Source: Leptospirales bacterium (GTDB lineage: Bacteria; Spirochaetota; Leptospiria; Leptospirales; Leptonemataceae). Taken from it: a DNA stretch of 64,000 bases. Both the position numbers and the translations under genes were made by a program. Shown here one piece after another: positions 17,048 to 25,800 of the stretch; positions within the stretch are counted from its first letter, which is position 1; each line of letters opens with the position of its first letter. Below the pieces are notes generated by a model. The model did no database searches, had not been told where the DNA came from, and saw only the letters and a list, made by a program, of their open reading frames with translations. The stretch is taken from NCBI GenBank assembly GCA_019694655.1, contig JAIBBN010000008.1, forward strand, positions 62,001 through 126,000. The letters are read 5' to 3'.

Positions 17048-19132
17048 CTAGCGCAATCTGTCCCCGGGATTTGCGCTGCGGTGCGGCGCGAACAGGGTCA
17101 GTTGCGCCCCCTCGCCGGTCGCCAGCAGCATGGCCTCGGATACGCCGAACTTCATCTTTCGCGGCGCAAGGTTGGCTACGCAGACCACCAGCAAATCCGT
17201 CAGATCGGCAGGTTGATAGGCTGCACGTATTCCGGCGATGACGCTGCGCGGCCGTTGTTCGCCAACATCCAGCTGGATAGCCAGCAATCGATCGGCGCCT
17301 TCAATCAGCTGCGCGGACAGAATTCTCCCAACACAGAGATCGACTTTGCTGAGATCCTCAATTTGGATGATGCCGCTCTGCGTCGCGTCGCTCTCTTCCT
17401 TTTGATTCACCTTTTTCTCCTGCGCCGACTCCGACTTGTTTTTGATGACTGGCGCCGGACGCTGTGCGCCAATCTCGCCCGAAAGCGCCGCCTCTTCGGC
17501 GAGCATGGCCTTGAACTGCGCCTCCTCGATGCGCTGAGCCAGATGAACGTATTCGCCAATGACCTGATTGGGCGGCAGGTCTTGATGCAAAGTCTGATAG
17601 TCCAGAGCGGCAATGCCCAGCATGCGCTCCGCGTTTTCCACAAGCGCAGGCAGCACCGGTTTCAAATAAATCAGCAGGGGCAAGGAGGCGTTCAGGGCGT
17701 CGGTAATTGTCTGACGCGCTTCCTCTGGCGCCGCGGCGACGATGTTCCAGGGCGCCGATTCATTTACAAAGCGATTGATCGACGCCGCGGCGGCGTTGAT
17801 TTCGCGTATCGCGCGCGCATAGTCGCGCCCTTCAAAAGCGGTCTGGATCGTCGGCGCCGCCTCCCGCACCGTCTGGGCCAGCTTTCGACCTGCGGGCGAT
17901 GGACCGGCGGCAAGTCGCCGTTCCAATTTCTTACTCAGCCCGGCCAGCCGAGAGAAAATGTTCACAATGGCGCCAACTACTTCCGCATTGTATCGTTGCA
18001 AAAAATCGGTCTGGCTGAGGTCCAGATCATCCAGACCATCGCTCAGGCGCGCCGCGTAAAAGTAGCGCAGCGCCTCCGGATTCAGATGTTTGAGAAAGGT
18101 TTCGGCGCGAATCAGGGTTCCGCGGCTCTTGGACATCTTTTCACCGTTGAGGGTTAAGAAGCCGTGCACGTAGACTGCGCTGGGCGTTCGAAAGCCGCCG
18201 GCTCGAAGCAAGGCCGGCCAGAATAAAGTATGGAAGTATACAATATCCTTTCCTATGAAATGATAGACCTCGCTCTCCTCCGATTTCCAGAAGATTTCAA
18301 AGAGGTCGGGACGGCCCTGTCGATCAAAGTAGTTGCGCGCTGCGGCCATATAGCCGATGGGCGCATCCAGCCAGACATAGAAATACTTGTTAGGTTCGTC
18401 GGGAATCTCAAAACCAAAGTAAGGACCGTCGCGACTGATATCCCACTCGCGCAATTCCCCCTGCAGCCACTCATCCAGCTTTTTTCGCACGCCAGAATCA
18501 ACCCGGCCCTCGCGGTGCAGCCATTTTTTTAGATACTCCTGATAGAGCGGCAACCGGAAGAACAGATGTTCGCTCTCGCGCTCCACCGGAGTTGTGCCGC
18601 AGATAGCACAATGTGGCTCTTTCAGATCGCGCGGTGCATAAGTCGCTCCGCATACCTCGCAAGAATCGCCATACTGATCCAGCGAAGCGCAATTGGGACA
18701 TTGCCCGCGTACGAAACGGTCCGGCAAGAACATCGAATCGGTCTGGCAATACAGCTGCTGCACGTTACGCCGGGCGATGGCGCCCTGGTCGCGTGCGCTT
18801 CGATAGATTTGCTCGGCCAGCGCCTTGTTTTCCGGAGAGTTGGTGCTGTAAAAATGGGCGAAGTTGACCAGGAAGCCCTGCAAATCGCGCAGGTGTTCGC
18901 CATGAACGCGCTCCACCAATTGCTGCGGCGTAATTCCCAGACGCTGCGCCGCAATCATGACTGGCGTGCCGTGCGTATCGTCGGCGCAGAAAAAGTAAAC
19001 TTCGGCGCCTCGCAGCCGCTGGTAGCGCACCCAGATATCGGTCTGGATGTATTCCACAAGATGACCGAGATGGATCGGACCATTGGCGTAAGGCAGTGCG
19101 GCAGTAACCAGTATGCGACGTGCTTGCGTCAT
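17048..19132 (-). CDS. metG: Methionyl-tRNA synthetase with C-terminal tRNA-binding domain
   Basis: A 694-residue class I synthetase that charges tRNA-Met. The HIGH motif is HLGH (residues 21-24), the KMSKS motif is present exactly, and the zinc-binding insertion has four Cys in two pairs (CPNC, CEVC) plus a third Cys pair CAIC. A Lys/Glu-rich linker leads to a C-terminal EMAPII/Arc1p-like tRNA-binding domain (~residues 590-694, VDLCVGRILSAQLIEGAD). The length matches the MetG dimer type found in E. coli. No T-box is visible upstream. Confidence 0.97.
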   Translation of the reverse strand: MTQARRILVTAALPYANGPIHLGHLVEYIQTDIWVRYQRLRGAEVYFFCADDTHGTPVMIAAQRLGITPQQLVERVHGEHLRDLQGFLVNFAHFYSTNSPENKALAEQIYRSARDQGAIARRNVQQLYCQTDSMFLPDRFVRGQCPNCASLDQYGDSCEVCGATYAPRDLKEPHCAICGTTPVERESEHLFFRLPLYQEYLKKWLHREGRVDSGVRKKLDEWLQGELREWDISRDGPYFGFEIPDEPNKYFYVWLDAPIGYMAAARNYFDRQGRPDLFEIFWKSEESEVYHFIGKDIVYFHTLFWPALLRAGGFRTPSAVYVHGFLTLNGEKMSKSRGTLIRAETFLKHLNPEALRYFYAARLSDGLDDLDLSQTDFLQRYNAEVVGAIVNIFSRLAGLSKKLERRLAAGPSPAGRKLAQTVREAAPTIQTAFEGRDYARAIREINAAAASINRFVNESAPWNIVAAAPEEARQTITDALNASLPLLIYLKPVLPALVENAERMLGIAALDYQTLHQDLPPNQVIGEYVHLAQRIEEAQFKAMLAEEAALSGEIGAQRPAPVIKNKSESAQEKKVNQKEESDATQSGIIQIEDLSKVDLCVGRILSAQLIEGADRLLAIQLDVGEQRPRSVIAGIRAAYQPADLTDLLVVCVANLAPRKMKFGVSEAMLLATGEGAQLTLFAPHRSANPGDRLR

Positions 19133-19194
19133 TCTCCGGAACAGAACCCCGGCCAGGCTTGCACTGTCAAGTCAGCGGAAAGGCGACGAAGCAG

Positions 19195-19485
19195 TCAATC
19201 GATGCGGCGAAAGGCCTGGCCGCGCCGACTGCGACCGTAGTAGGGCCGTCTGCTCTGCACAAAATCCGCCAGCTCCGCTCCGGCCGGCGGATCCGTTTCC
19301 CAGCGCAGCCAGAAGGAGAATTGCAAATCGCTGGCGCAGCTGGCTTCAAACTCCAGGCTGCCGCTCAGGGCGCGCCGACCACAGGCGTTGCAGCGCTGCC
19401 AGACGCCATCGACGTAAGACTTGAGCAGCTGCTGCCCGGCAGGCGCCAGGCAGCAGGGCGCAGGGCCCTCGGAATCTTCAATCAC
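19195..19485 (-). CDS. Small Cys-containing protein coupled to the 7TM adenylate cyclase
   Basis: A 96-residue protein that starts at a GTG whose GTGA overlaps the cyclase stop codon. It contains five Cys (11, 12, 32, 35, 50), with the RCNAC pair resembling half of a zinc ribbon or redox site. There is no signal peptide or membrane segment. No family is recognised. The strict overlap suggests it is made in step with the cyclase, for example as a regulator, but that is inference from position. Confidence 0.6.
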   Translation of the reverse strand: MIEDSEGPAPCCLAPAGQQLLKSYVDGVWQRCNACGRRALSGSLEFEASCASDLQFSFWLRWETDPPAGAELADFVQSRRPYYGRSRRGQAFRRID

Positions 19486-21554
19486 TTCTGGTCCAGCGCC
19501 TCTACCGGCTCCCAGTCCGCTGGCGGCCCGTACATGGCAAAAGACAGCGAGCGATCATAGTAGATACGCGCCGCGGCGTCCTGTTCATTCTGATTGAGCA
19601 CTTCCTGGAATCGATCACAGGCCGCCGGGAATTGCCGCTGCATATAGAGCGACAGGCCCTCCCGAAAGAGCGAGCGCGTGGCGATCTTCTTATCCGCTGT
19701 TGGATCTGCGTCGCGCGACAGCAATTCTATGGCCACAACCGGTTCGCGCTTTCCTTTGACTCGGACAATGTCCAGCATGCGGTGGTCATATTGCTCCAAC
19801 GACTCAATAGCATGGTAGGCTCGTTCGCTCATTACAATGGGCGCGCCGTAGATGCGAGTCAAACCTTCAATGCGCGCTGCCAGATTTGCCGCGTCGCCCA
19901 TGACATCGCCCTGCATGCGCTCGCCATCGCCCACGGTTCCCAGGCGCACAACTCCCGTATGGATTCCAATGCCGGTATGGATCGGCTCGCGCCCGCGACG
20001 TAGACGATCATCATTGTAGGCCACCAGATGGCGCTGCACGGCAAGCGCCGCGTCGATGGCATCGCGCGGCGAACGCGGAAACAATCCCATCAAGCCATCG
20101 CCGGTGTATTTGGCGATGTAACCACCATTTTGACGGATGACCGGGGCCAGCTTTCCAAAGTAAGAATTAATAAAATCGAAGTTCTGTTCCGGCGTCATCT
20201 TCTCCGAAATCGCCGTGAAGGAATGGATGTCGGTCACAATAATTGTTAGTTCGAGTTCAACATTGTCTCCCAGGCGCACATCCACGATGCTCGATTTCTT
20301 AAGGAAATGCAGAAATTCAGCAGGTACAAAACGACTGAAGGCGCGGTTCAACGCCGCCAGATCGCGGTTGGCCGACTCCAGTCCGCTGGCATATTCGCGC
20401 AGTGCGTCGCCGGCGGTATTCATGCGACGCTCCAGCATATAGCCCAGCGCCAGAGTAAGCGCAAAAACGCCGTAGTGGAAGGTATAGCGACGCCAGGGCA
20501 GCCAGCCCAGGTAGCCGCCAAGAGCGTCATAAGCCACGCCCAGCGAAAACAGAATCAACGCGATCGCATAGATACGCGCGCCGCCGTGGCCCGCCAGCGC
20601 ATCGGGCAACGAGAAGCGAATCATCGCCACAATCGATACGCCCAGCAGCACGAAGAAAAACGGAGAAAAATAGCGTTGCACGCCAAATCCAAATAATAGC
20701 AGCGCGATGGCGCCAACTCCGCCCAGCGCAGCATGCAATCGCCAGAGCACCCAGTAGGTGCGCGGCGCCGCGTCGCCGCCCAGCAAGGCCTGGAAGCGGC
20801 AGAGAGCAGCCGGCGAGAGCAAGAGCGCAATGTAGGCCGCATGCGCCAGCAAATTGCGCAGTTGCGGCTGCTGACCGGCCACGCCGGAAACGGCGAAGCA
20901 AAGCAGAAAAATGCCAAACATGAAGGCCGAAAAGGCGCCAAAGACGCTGCGCCGACGGGGGCGAATCAATGCAAAGGCCAGGGCAAATGCGCCCAGCAAT
21001 GCCGCCAGTCCGCCGGCGAAGACCGTATCGGCATGCATCCAGAAACTGCGCGCCGCCAGTACGCTTTCTTCGCCGACGCGCACATCGGCGATGACATAGC
21101 GCGCGTCGCCGGAGCTGCGCACCAGAGCAAGGGCGCGCCCGGCGGCGGCGCCAATCGGCAGCGGTGCGACAACATTTTGCACCTGAAACAACTCGTAGCG
21201 CGCGGCTTCGCTGTCCGGCAGCGGCCGATTGAGCACCTGCTCGCCCTCAACGAATACTTGAATTCCGCCGCGCAGGCCCTCAAATCCGAGCGCAGGCCGC
21301 ACCAGCGCGCTGGTATCGGGCAGATCGATGCAAAGCCAGTACAGTCCGGGCGCAGCGGCCGGTCGCAAAACCGGATGAAAGTCATGCCAGCCTTCGCCCT
21401 GACAATCGGCCGGCAGCGAAAGTTCGGCAGATTGCTGGGCGACGTGGTAGCGCATTGCGCGCACCGCATCGGTAGAGCCAGCGACGGCCGGTAAGCAGCC
21501 TGCAGCGCCAGCCAGGGCCAGGCACAGGACAACACGGACAGGGCGAGCGCGCAC
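19482..21554 (-). CDS. Membrane adenylate/guanylate cyclase with 7TMR-DISM-like sensor
   Basis: About 690 residues. An N-terminal signal or lipoprotein-like segment (LAGAAGC) leads to a ~150-residue periplasmic jelly-roll domain, seven membrane helices (~residues 185-390), a coiled linker and a class III cyclase domain. The cyclase keeps both metal Asp (TDIHSFT and KYTGDGLMG), the base-contacting Lys (RVKGK) and Asp, and the Asn/Arg of GDAANLAARIE. A ~60-residue C-terminal tail follows that is shared with the cyclase at 22824. The frame is open to 21659; no ATG exists upstream, so GTG at 21554 is chosen tentatively. It is divergent from the apyrase-like lipoprotein gene and coupled to the 96-residue gene. 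Confidence 0.87.
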   Translation of the reverse strand: MRARPVRVVLCLALAGAAGCLPAVAGSTDAVRAMRYHVAQQSAELSLPADCQGEGWHDFHPVLRPAAAPGLYWLCIDLPDTSALVRPALGFEGLRGGIQVFVEGEQVLNRPLPDSEAARYELFQVQNVVAPLPIGAAAGRALALVRSSGDARYVIADVRVGEESVLAARSFWMHADTVFAGGLAALLGAFALAFALIRPRRRSVFGAFSAFMFGIFLLCFAVSGVAGQQPQLRNLLAHAAYIALLLSPAALCRFQALLGGDAAPRTYWVLWRLHAALGGVGAIALLLFGFGVQRYFSPFFFVLLGVSIVAMIRFSLPDALAGHGGARIYAIALILFSLGVAYDALGGYLGWLPWRRYTFHYGVFALTLALGYMLERRMNTAGDALREYASGLESANRDLAALNRAFSRFVPAEFLHFLKKSSIVDVRLGDNVELELTIIVTDIHSFTAISEKMTPEQNFDFINSYFGKLAPVIRQNGGYIAKYTGDGLMGLFPRSPRDAIDAALAVQRHLVAYNDDRLRRGREPIHTGIGIHTGVVRLGTVGDGERMQGDVMGDAANLAARIEGLTRIYGAPIVMSERAYHAIESLEQYDHRMLDIVRVKGKREPVVAIELLSRDADPTADKKIATRSLFREGLSLYMQRQFPAACDRFQEVLNQNEQDAAARIYYDRSLSFAMYGPPADWEPVEALDQK

Positions 21555-21597
21555 GATGCAGAAGCGAGTTGGGCCGCTGCGCTGGCAGCAAGCCTTT

Positions 21598-21627
21598 TTG
21601 ACGGCAGGCGAAGCTTTGAAATATCTT
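21598..21627 (+). promoter_or_regulatory. Candidate sigma-70-type promoter for the apyrase-like gene
   Basis: TTGACG at 21598-21603 (5 of 6 to the -35 consensus) and TATCTT at 21622-21627 (4 of 6 to the -10) are separated by 18 bases. Transcription would begin about 30 bases before the ATG at 21663. It lies in the only intergenic space between this gene and the divergent cyclase. Confidence 0.4.
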
Positions 21628-21662
21628 GCCCTGGCGGGCCTGGCGTTGCACAGCAGCAACCG

Positions 21663-22646
21663 ATGAAGCGAGTTGCAGGCCTTTTATTCGTGTTAGGCCT
21701 GCTGGCATGCTTGCCGGCCAGGCATGATGATGCCGAAGAACTGCGACTGGTCCTTGATGCCGGCTCCTCCGGGCTGCGCGCCTGCGCCTTCCTCGTAGGC
21801 AAGAGCTGCAGTCTGACATCATGCCGCTGCCAAGTGCGGCCGGCGCGCGCTTGCTTCCGAACGGAGGGAGGTCTGGCAGAGGCGCCCGACGCGCGAGCAA
21901 TTCGCCAGCAACTGGAGCAGTCGCTGACGCCGTGGCGATCGGCAGGGCCGAACAGAATCTCCCGGGCAGCGCTGCTGGCTACCGGCGGCTTTCGACGTTT
22001 GCCCGCAGCACAGGCGCAGCAGAAGATGCAGTTGGCAGGCGAGGCCTTGCGCGATCTCTTGCCGGGTACTGTAAGCAGCGCCGCCGTGATCAGCGGCGAA
22101 CAGGAAGCGCAATTTGCCTGGCTGACGGTGCAACTGGAGCGAGGCGCGGACGACCATGCGATTCTGGAAACAGGCGGCGCGACGGTACAATATGCGGATG
22201 GAGTGCAGATGCCGCGCAGCACCCCTTGCGGTATCAATGAAATTTATGCGCGGCTGCCAGACCAGCGCAGCAGCTCCAGCTGTCGGTCGGGCGCCAGCGG
22301 AGACTACCAGGCCTGTCGCGAGGCAGTGGGAGCATTGCTAAAGCGAGCGGAGTGCAGCCTTCCGCGTCATTTCGGGGCTACGCTCTTTGTACTGGGGGCG
22401 GCATGGGGGGCCTTTGCTGCGCCTGGCGCCGCCATTGATTTGAAGGCGATCGATGAACTGGGCCTTGCCGCCTGCCGGCAAAACGCGGCGTCGGCAAGTC
22501 CGCACGGAAATCGACGCTGCTTTCTCGCCGCCTATCAACGCGAGACGTTGCAATTGTTGCAGGCCGATCGCGCCATCATTTCCGGCGAAAGCTGGCCTCG
22601 CGGAGCAAGCATCAGCGCTCCCTTTTTTCCCGACTGTTCCCGGTGA
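21663..22646 (+). CDS. Apyrase-like (GDA1/CD39 family) nucleoside phosphohydrolase, lipoprotein
   Basis: A 327-residue lipoprotein precursor with lipobox LLAC (Cys16). All five apyrase conserved regions can be matched: ACR1 LDAGSSGLR (31-39), ACR2 ATGGFR (106-111), ACR3 SGEQEAQFAW (144-153, with E148 as predicted base), ACR4 ETGGATVQ (169-176) and ACR5 SWPRGAS (310-316). GDA1/CD39 enzymes hydrolyse extracellular NTPs and NDPs; among bacteria they are known from Legionella. Ppx/GppA exopolyphosphatases share the fold and are the alternative, but DAGSS and the Trp-ending ACR3 favour apyrase. The protein is shorter than eukaryotic forms (~450). It lies between two cyclase genes. Confidence 0.75.
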   Translation: MKRVAGLLFVLGLLACLPARHDDAEELRLVLDAGSSGLRACAFLVGKSCSLTSCRCQVRPARACFRTEGGLAEAPDARAIRQQLEQSLTPWRSAGPNRISRAALLATGGFRRLPAAQAQQKMQLAGEALRDLLPGTVSSAAVISGEQEAQFAWLTVQLERGADDHAILETGGATVQYADGVQMPRSTPCGINEIYARLPDQRSSSSCRSGASGDYQACREAVGALLKRAECSLPRHFGATLFVLGAAWGAFAAPGAAIDLKAIDELGLAACRQNAASASPHGNRRCFLAAYQRETLQLLQADRAIISGESWPRGASISAPFFPDCSR

Positions 22647-22823
22647 TCTTGCTGCAAGCGCCGGCGACGAATTGCTTTGCCCCGGCCACGACGACCAAAT
22701 TCTTGCCAGGCTACAAGCGATGATTGAATTTCTCGAAATTCTAGTGGTAAGGCGCGGCCTCCTGTCAGGCTTTGAATGACGACGGCGCCCGCTCGCTACG
22801 GCAGGCGCTAGAGATTCTGTCAC

Positions 22824-25800
22824 ATGAATGGCGTTGCAGGCTACGATACAGGCGACATACTATTTGAAGATGAAAGGGCCATCTTTCGCAGCTCGGTCCG
22901 ACAGCGCGATGGCGCTCGCGTTCTTCTGAAAAGTCTGCGACAGAAGCGTCCGGAAGCGCGCGATGTGGCCCTGCTGCGACACGAATACGAACTTTCATCC
23001 GCTCTACCTGAGCAATATGCACTCCGCGGACTTTCCCTGGAACCGGCGCCCAACGGCTTTGTTCTCGCCCTGGCCACGCCCTGCGGTCCTTTGCTGGCAA
23101 ACAGCCTTGCACAGTCGTCGCTTTCTATCGCTGAGTTTCTCTCGCTGGCCCTGGCGCTGGCCGCGTCTTTGGAAGCCCTGCATAAGGCCGGAATCGTCCA
23201 TCGGTCGCTTTCGCCGGCATGCATATTCTGGAATCGCGAAAGCGCAGCGCTGCAGGTTGGCGATTTCCGTTTTGCCGCACGCTTGAGCCTCGAATCGTCG
23301 ACGGACGTCGCTGAACTGTCGCTGGAAGGACCGCTGGCCTATCTTTCGCCGGAACAAACCGGTCGCATGAATCGAACTGTCGATCATCGCGCCGATTTAT
23401 ACGCCGCCGGGGCCACGCTCTATCATGCGCTTTGTGGAAGACCGCCCTTTATCAGCACGGACCCTCTGGAATTGGTACACAGTCACCTGGCGCGTAATCC
23501 CGATGCGCCGCTGCGCAGCGCGGCCGGCGAGGATGTTCCTCCGCTGCTGCAAGCGCTGCTGTTGAAGCTGCTGAAGAAGGCCCCCGAGGAGCGGTACCAG
23601 TCCGCCGCCGGCCTGGCTGCAGACCTGCGGCGCGCCCAGACCTCGCTGGCCAATCAGGGCTTCGTAACCGAATTCGACCTGGGCGAAGAGGATATTTCTG
23701 ATCAATTGCAGATTCCACAGCGCCTCTACGGACGCGATGAGCAACTGATCAGACTGGCCGAGGCTTTTGAGGCCGCGATGAGCGGTCGACGCCTGGTATT
23801 TCTGGTCACCGGCGCCTCCGGGCTTGGAAAGACAGCGCTGGTCAACGAAATGCACAAGCCAATTGCTCGGCGCGGCGGCGTCTTTCTGTCCGGCAAGTTC
23901 GACCAGCTTCGCCGCGATCAGCCCTACAGCGCTCTGGCCGAAGCATTGCAAATCTGGGTGCGGCGTTTGCTCAGCGAAAGCAGCGGAGCGTTGCAACAAT
24001 GGCGCGAGCGTTTGCTTTCATTGCTTGGACTGAGCGGCGGAGCGCTGCTGGAATTTATTCCAGAACTTGCTCTGGTCCTTGGCGACCAGGCGCCGGTAGC
24101 GGAACTTCCGCCAGCCGAAGCGCAGAATAGATTGCATCATCTCTTTCGCAATCTGGTGCGCGCCCTGGAAACCCCCGGGCGACCGTTGATACTATTCCTC
24201 GACAATTTGCAATGGGCCGATCGACCGACGCTGGACCTGCTGCACGTGCTGATGTCCGATCCAGACAGCGGCGGCATCATTCTGTTTGGCGCCTACCGCG
24301 AAGAAGAGGTCGGCAGCGATCATCCGCTGCGTTCCGCACTGGCGGACATTGCCGCTGCCAGCGTGCAAACCGAGACCCTGCCGCTATCGCCGCTCAGCCT
24401 CGATGATACGATGCGATTTCTGGCAGATGCCATCCAGGCGCCGCCCGGCGAACTGGACGAACTGGCGCGCGCCTTTCTGGAACGAAGCGCGGGCAATCCG
24501 TTTCTGATGCAAGAACTGCTGCGCAGTCTGCATCGCGAAGGCAAGCTCTACTTCGACGCCGAGAGCAGACGCTGGCGATGGGATCTGGCAGCGGTGCGCT
24601 CCGGCGGACTTTCGCTGGATGCCCTGGCGCTTGTACAGCAGCGCATGGACCAATTGGGTCCCGAGCTTCAGGGGCTGCTGCTGCTTTGCGCCTGCATGGG
24701 CGCAAAGTTCAATCTGCGCCTCGTATCCCTCGCCTGGGGGCAATCGCCGCTAGAGACCCTGCAGAAGTTACTGGAATTGGCCCAGGCCGGCCTGATATCG
24801 CCGCGCGACTCCAGCTATAAATATGTTCAGGATGGCGATGAAAGCGCCAAATCAGTTTACTTTAGTTTTCTTCACGATCGATTTCTGCAGGGAGCGCGCG
24901 CTCTCTTTAGCGAGCAGAAGGAACTGGAACAGCGACTGCGAATTGGACGCACGCTACTGCAACATTTGAGTTTTGCCGAACGGGATGAACGAATCATCGA
25001 AATCGTCGAGCACCTCAACGCCGCCAGAGACCTGCTGACTGATAGCGTCGAGCGTTTGCAGGTCGCGCAACTTGACTTGCAGGCTGGCCGACGCGCCAAA
25101 CGCGCCAGCGCGCATGAAGAGGCCTTGCGTTTCTTTGCCATTGGCGCCGACTTTCTTCCGCGCAATGCTGTTGCGGAGGCCTACGAACTTTACATCCAAT
25201 TTGAGCAGGAACTGGGGGCGACCTACTACGTACTCGGCGATCTGCCGCGTTCAGAAAAGCGCTTCGAGAATGTATTGCGGCATGCACGCAGCGGCCAGGA
25301 AAAGTTGCCCGTCTTCGAAACGCGAGTGGCCGTCGCACTGGGAAAGGATCGACCGGATCTGGCTGTGCAGGCTGCGGCCGCCGCCTGTGCAGAATTGGGC
25401 GTGGCGCTGGATAGCTCGCGGCGTAAGGAGCGGCGCCGCCAATCGGAACGCCTGCGTAAACTGCTGCGCCTGAAGCGGCCGGAGGACTGGCTGCGCAGCA
25501 AGACGCTGAGCGGCAGCGAAGACAGCGCACGCTTGAAATCGCTGGTACAATTGGGCATGCCGGCCCGGGTCATTGCCAGTCCGCTGTACGGCGAATCTCT
25601 GGCCGCTATTCTGGAGATCGGCAAACAGGGCGTCGCGCCGGCGGTGGCCCAGGCGATGGCCAGCGCCTCCAGCTTTGTCGCCAGCGAGTTGCGCGATATT
25701 GAGTGCGCAGAGCTCTACGGTCGGACGGCTATTGATCTGGCCGAAAAACTGGGCGCGCGCGAGGTGCACGGGCGCATCCTGTTTGAATACGCCGCCTTTC

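Noticed and set aside
16565-18157. Long plus-strand open frame (530 codons) opposite metG and the peptidase-barrel gene
   Set aside because: It crosses two well-supported minus-strand genes, is Gln/Arg/Leu-rich without domains, and is a typical antisense shadow in G+C-rich DNA.
22645-22779. Possible frameshifted tail or small ORF after the apyrase-like gene (ends RRGLLSGFE)
   Set aside because: It looks protein-like, but the apyrase already has its fifth conserved region just before its stop, and no start codon or ribosome binding site gives an independent gene.
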